A stretch of DNA of 10,527 nucleotides. Source: Deltaproteobacteria bacterium. Its GTDB lineage: Bacteria > Desulfobacterota > Desulfobulbia > Desulfobulbales > Desulfobulbaceae. The position numbers were made by a program, and so were the translations under genes. Below the pieces are notes generated by a model. The model saw nothing but the letters and a program-made list of their open reading frames with translations, searched no databases and was not told the DNA's origin. Below are positions 8,067 through 10,527 of the stretch, piece after piece. Where the stretch lies: positions 1-10,527 of the forward strand of contig JAJRVA010000261.1 in assembly GCA_024277485.1 (NCBI GenBank). Reading direction: 5' to 3'. The first letter of the stretch is position 1; each line of letters begins with the position of its first letter.

Positions 8067-10307
8067 CTATGCGTTTATTATTTCATGCAGAACGGTGCTG
8101 AGCTGCTCCGTATTAAAAGGCTTTGACACCACCCCTTTGAAGCCGTACTTCGCATACTCCGCCATAACAGGATCATTGGAATAGCCGCTCGAAACAATGA
8201 CCCTGGCCTCCGGGTCACGCTGCAGAAGCTTGGCAACGGCCTCCCTGCCGCCCATCCCCCCCGGAATGGTCAGGTCCATGATAACAGCGTCATAGGGCTG
8301 GCCGGACTCTTTTGCCTCTGCATACATCTCAAGGGCCGCTGTTCCATCTTCCGCAAAATCGGGACTGTAGCCCAGGTAGCTGAGCATTTCCCCGACTATT
8401 CCCCGGATATGCTCCTCATCGTCCATCACCAGGATCCTGCCGGAACCGTGTTTTTCCTCCAAGACGCGATCATGGACTTTTTCCTCGCTGCCGCCCCTGA
8501 CCGCCGGGAGGTAAACGCTGAACCTGGAGCCTGCTCCCGGCTCGGACTCGACATCAATGTGACCGTTATGCTTGCTGATAATGGAATGACAGATGGTCAG
8601 CCCCAAACCATTGCCGGTATGCTTGCTGGAAAAATAGGGATCAAAGATTCTCTCCAGGTCATCCGGGGCTATACCTACCCCCTCGTCGGCAAAGACAATC
8701 TTGACATATTCACCCCCGGGCAGCGGCAACATGCTGTTCTCGCCAACACGGCAGTTTTCCGCACTTACGGTGATGGTCCCGCCCTCATGCATGGCCTGGG
8801 CGCCGTTCAGGGTGATATTCTGGAACACCTGGCTGAGCTGACCCGTGTCGGCGTCAACCGGCCACAGGTTGTCGGGCAGATGATACTCGCACCTGACATT
8901 GGACCCGCTCAGCACAAAGCGGGTCGATTCCTCCAGGAGTCCCTTGATCTGCACGAGCTGCTTCACGGGCTCCCCACCCCTGGAAAAGGTGAGCAGCTGC
9001 TGGGTGAGACCCTGGGCACGCGAAGAGGCCTTCCTGGCGCTTTCCAGCCACTCCTGGACCTTGTCTCCGGGGGGCACGGATTTCTGCGCCAGGTCGATAT
9101 ATCCCATTATACCGGTCAGCAGATTATTGAAATCGTGCGCAATACCGCCGGCAAGCACCCCCATGGATTCGAGTTTCTGGGCCTTCAGGAGTTCTTCCGC
9201 CATCTTCCGGCGCTCGGATATATCCCGGATAAAACAGAAATAGTGCCCCCTGCCCTCCATGACCGTATAGGTTGCGCTGATCTCAACCGGCACGGCCTCG
9301 CCCGCCTTTCTCTTCTGGTCAGCCTGGAACATGAGAGAGCCGGCATTTTTGATCCGGGCAAGAAAAGACTCCTCACCGTCTTGTGTTTCCAGGATCTCTA
9401 TATCATGTATATCCATGTACAGAAGTTCTTCCTTCGCATACCCCGCCATCCTGCACAGGGCCGGATTCACGTCGATGATCTGCCCGTCCTCGCCCAGCAG
9501 AACGAACCCGTCCGTTGAGGCCTGCAGAATAGTCTGGTTCCTGGCCATATGGGCGAGTATTTTCTTATTGTTTTCCTCGAGGATTTTGCTCATCTCGTTG
9601 AAGGAGTGAATCAGTTCACCGAATTCATCCTTGCCCCTGTAGGAGGACCTGTAGCCGAGATCACCCTGCCGGATCCTGCGTGTTGCCGTCAACAGTTCGG
9701 AAACAGGCCGGGTAATGCTCCTGAGCAGGAAAAACGTGATGAGGATGACGACAAGCAGGGAAAAGATAAGGGTAGCCGCGAGGATTTTTTTTGATTTCCG
9801 CACCTTGTCAAGAGCAACAACGGTCTTGCGGCGCAGGTTCTCGTTTGCCGTGATTGCCATCTCCTGCGACTTGAAAATAATGGTATCCCCGATTTCCGCC
9901 GCCACAACCTGGAGCCGGGCAACTCTTTTTGGATCCGCCGTGGACGTCATAAAGTAGCTGAGCGCTTCCTTGTACTGTTCCGTCAGTTGCTGCAGCTCCT
10001 CTATACCCTGGTCTACCGGCGGATTATGGTGGCAGTCACTGCATGTCTGCACCCTTTCCCGAAGCCGGAGGACATTATCAACTATAAGGTCGAGTTCCTT
10101 GCCGAACATGGTTCCCGTTGTATAGAGGTTCGACTGCACCTCCTGCACGGTAATGACAAGTTCCTGGCGGATGATCTCGACCTTGTGCAGGGTCAGCAGC
10201 GCATCAAGGTTGGATGTTGTCTTGTTGATAATATAGAGCGTGATGAGAATTCCGGAAAAAAACAGGATAAACACCACGAGAAAGGATGTAATGATTATTT
10301 TTTTCAT
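8067..10307 (-). CDS. Hybrid sensor histidine kinase with periplasmic CxxCH (heme c) domain, HAMP, PAS and receiver
   Basis: It is an inner-membrane signal protein of 746 residues. TM1 (about 5-27) and TM2 (about 174-196) enclose a largely helical periplasmic domain that contains C89-S-D-C92-H93, the covalent heme c attachment motif. HAMP is at about 197-250 (SITRPVSELL... DEFGELIHSFNEM) and PAS at about 254-368. The HisKA domain carries phospho-acceptor H391 in GGIAHDFNN. The ATPase domain has its N box near 497-506, DEGVGI (541-546), IFDPYFS (554-560) and GNGLGL (565-570). A C-terminal receiver follows, with acidic D629/D630, phospho-acceptor D678 and K729. There is no output domain, so phosphate must pass to an Hpt or regulator outside the window, or the receiver modulates the kinase. 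ATG 10307 overlaps the stop of the upstream binding-protein gene (ATGA), with no strong Shine-Dalgarno sequence. A redox or gas role for the heme is inference; the ligand is unknown. Confidence 0.93.
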   Translation of the reverse strand: MKKIIITSFLVVFILFFSGILITLYIINKTTSNLDALLTLHKVEIIRQELVITVQEVQSNLYTTGTMFGKELDLIVDNVLRLRERVQTCSDCHHNPPVDQGIEELQQLTEQYKEALSYFMTSTADPKRVARLQVVAAEIGDTIIFKSQEMAITANENLRRKTVVALDKVRKSKKILAATLIFSLLVVILITFFLLRSITRPVSELLTATRRIRQGDLGYRSSYRGKDEFGELIHSFNEMSKILEENNKKILAHMARNQTILQASTDGFVLLGEDGQIIDVNPALCRMAGYAKEELLYMDIHDIEILETQDGEESFLARIKNAGSLMFQADQKRKAGEAVPVEISATYTVMEGRGHYFCFIRDISERRKMAEELLKAQKLESMGVLAGGIAHDFNNLLTGIMGYIDLAQKSVPPGDKVQEWLESARKASSRAQGLTQQLLTFSRGGEPVKQLVQIKGLLEESTRFVLSGSNVRCEYHLPDNLWPVDADTGQLSQVFQNITLNGAQAMHEGGTITVSAENCRVGENSMLPLPGGEYVKIVFADEGVGIAPDDLERIFDPYFSSKHTGNGLGLTICHSIISKHNGHIDVESEPGAGSRFSVYLPAVRGGSEEKVHDRVLEEKHGSGRILVMDDEEHIRGIVGEMLSYLGYSPDFAEDGTAALEMYAEAKESGQPYDAVIMDLTIPGGMGGREAVAKLLQRDPEARVIVSSGYSNDPVMAEYAKYGFKGVVSKPFNTEQLSTVLHEIINA

Positions 10308-10527
10308 CTGGTGTCAGGGCCTGCAAATGATATACCGGCGTCTTCCGCAATGCGCATCACCGGAGCTAGATCCGCCCTGGTCGCCTTGATGAAACGAAGC
10401 GCCTGGAACTGCCGCAAAACTTTCTTGCCTCTGGACGTTGTCTCCATGCTCAACAGGACCCGTTCTATCTTTTCTTTTATTTCTCCCGGAAGGTCTTGGC
10501 GCAGGCACAGTGTTTCCTCGGGAACAT
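10304..10527 (-). CDS. PhnD-like periplasmic substrate-binding protein, C-terminal fragment (5' part outside window)
   Basis: Seventy-three residues are visible, ending at TGA 10306-10304. The segment VPEETLCLRQDLPGEIKEKIERVLLSMETTSRGKKVL, then FIKATRADLAPVMRIAEDAGISF, reads like the last part of phosphate/phosphite/phosphonate (PhnD/TauA-type) binding proteins: an expected ligand-domain helix (LPxEIKxKIxxxLLSM), then a residue stretch resembling the usual FxxATxADYxPVxxIA. These proteins bind small anions in the periplasm and feed an ABC transporter or a sensor kinase. Here the stop overlaps the kinase start by 4 nt (ATGA) and no transporter gene follows, so a sensory role for the kinase is the more likely one, as with the PhnD-like sensor region of TtrS. 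The two other minus-strand frames over this stretch are either stopped early or of low-complexity composition. Confidence 0.72.
   Translation of the reverse strand, partial: VPEETLCLRQDLPGEIKEKIERVLLSMETTSRGKKVLRQFQALRFIKATRADLAPVMRIAEDAGISFAGPDTR

Noticed and set aside
7746..8126. Plus-strand open frame (126 codons) in the amt upstream region
   Set aside because: It crosses the palindrome, the predicted promoter and the terminator, then enters the kinase gene. It has no Shine-Dalgarno sequence and an unnatural composition.
8409..9518. Long plus-strand open frame (369 codons) opposite the kinase
   Set aside because: It is fully antisense to a kinase gene with all catalytic motifs in order. 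The translation shows no recognisable domain. It is a shadow of GC-rich codon use.
10314..10508. Alternative minus-strand frame (64 codons) before the kinase
   Set aside because: Its translation is low-complexity and unlike any protein I know, whereas the neighbouring frame gives a coherent binding-protein C-terminus that overlaps the kinase start.

Overview
The window looks like chromosomal DNA of a free-living, probably anaerobic Gram-negative bacterium. Desulfobacterota (a sulfate- or sulfur-metabolising deltaproteobacterium) is my best guess. The grounds are a short class I-alpha glutamine synthetase beside a full GlnD/PII system, a hybrid kinase whose extracytoplasmic domain carries a c-type heme motif, and moderately GC-rich sequence. 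This placement is inference; no rRNA or other decisive marker is present. I see no tRNA, rRNA, CRISPR array, insertion sequence or phage gene.

Layout. (1) 1-432, minus: 5' part of an unrecognised gene for a membrane-anchored protein, divergent from (2) 576-1949, plus: a Ste24-type M48 membrane zinc protease with an added Cys-rich tail. (3) 1971-2003: a strong hairpin lying between this gene and the convergent glnA. (4) 7735 down to 2039, minus: a nitrogen-assimilation cluster in the order amt, glnB/glnK, glnD, glnA. It encodes ammonium uptake, the PII signal protein, the PII uridylyltransferase/uridylyl-removing enzyme and glutamine synthetase. A 38-bp near-perfect palindrome overlaps the predicted amt promoter. 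(5) 8011-8043: a probable terminator for the upstream gene. (6) 10307 down to 8067, minus: a hybrid histidine kinase with a periplasmic CxxCH domain, HAMP, PAS, kinase and receiver domains. (7) 10527 down to 10304, minus: the 3' end of a PhnD-like periplasmic binding protein whose stop codon overlaps the kinase start by 4 nt.

How the genes work together. Amt imports ammonium. PII, in a GlnK position next to amt, senses 2-oxoglutarate/ATP/ADP and would gate Amt. GlnD uridylylates and de-uridylylates PII at Tyr51 according to glutamine. GlnA makes glutamine. The position matching the adenylylated tyrosine of E. coli GlnA is Phe here, so this synthetase should not be controlled by adenylylation. 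The binding protein and kinase pair is a separate signalling unit that ends at its own terminator. Most of the window is well-understood housekeeping. The points most worth a second look are the heme-motif kinase with its binding-protein partner, the palindrome at amt, the Cys-rich tail on the protease, and the Phe-for-Tyr change in GlnA.
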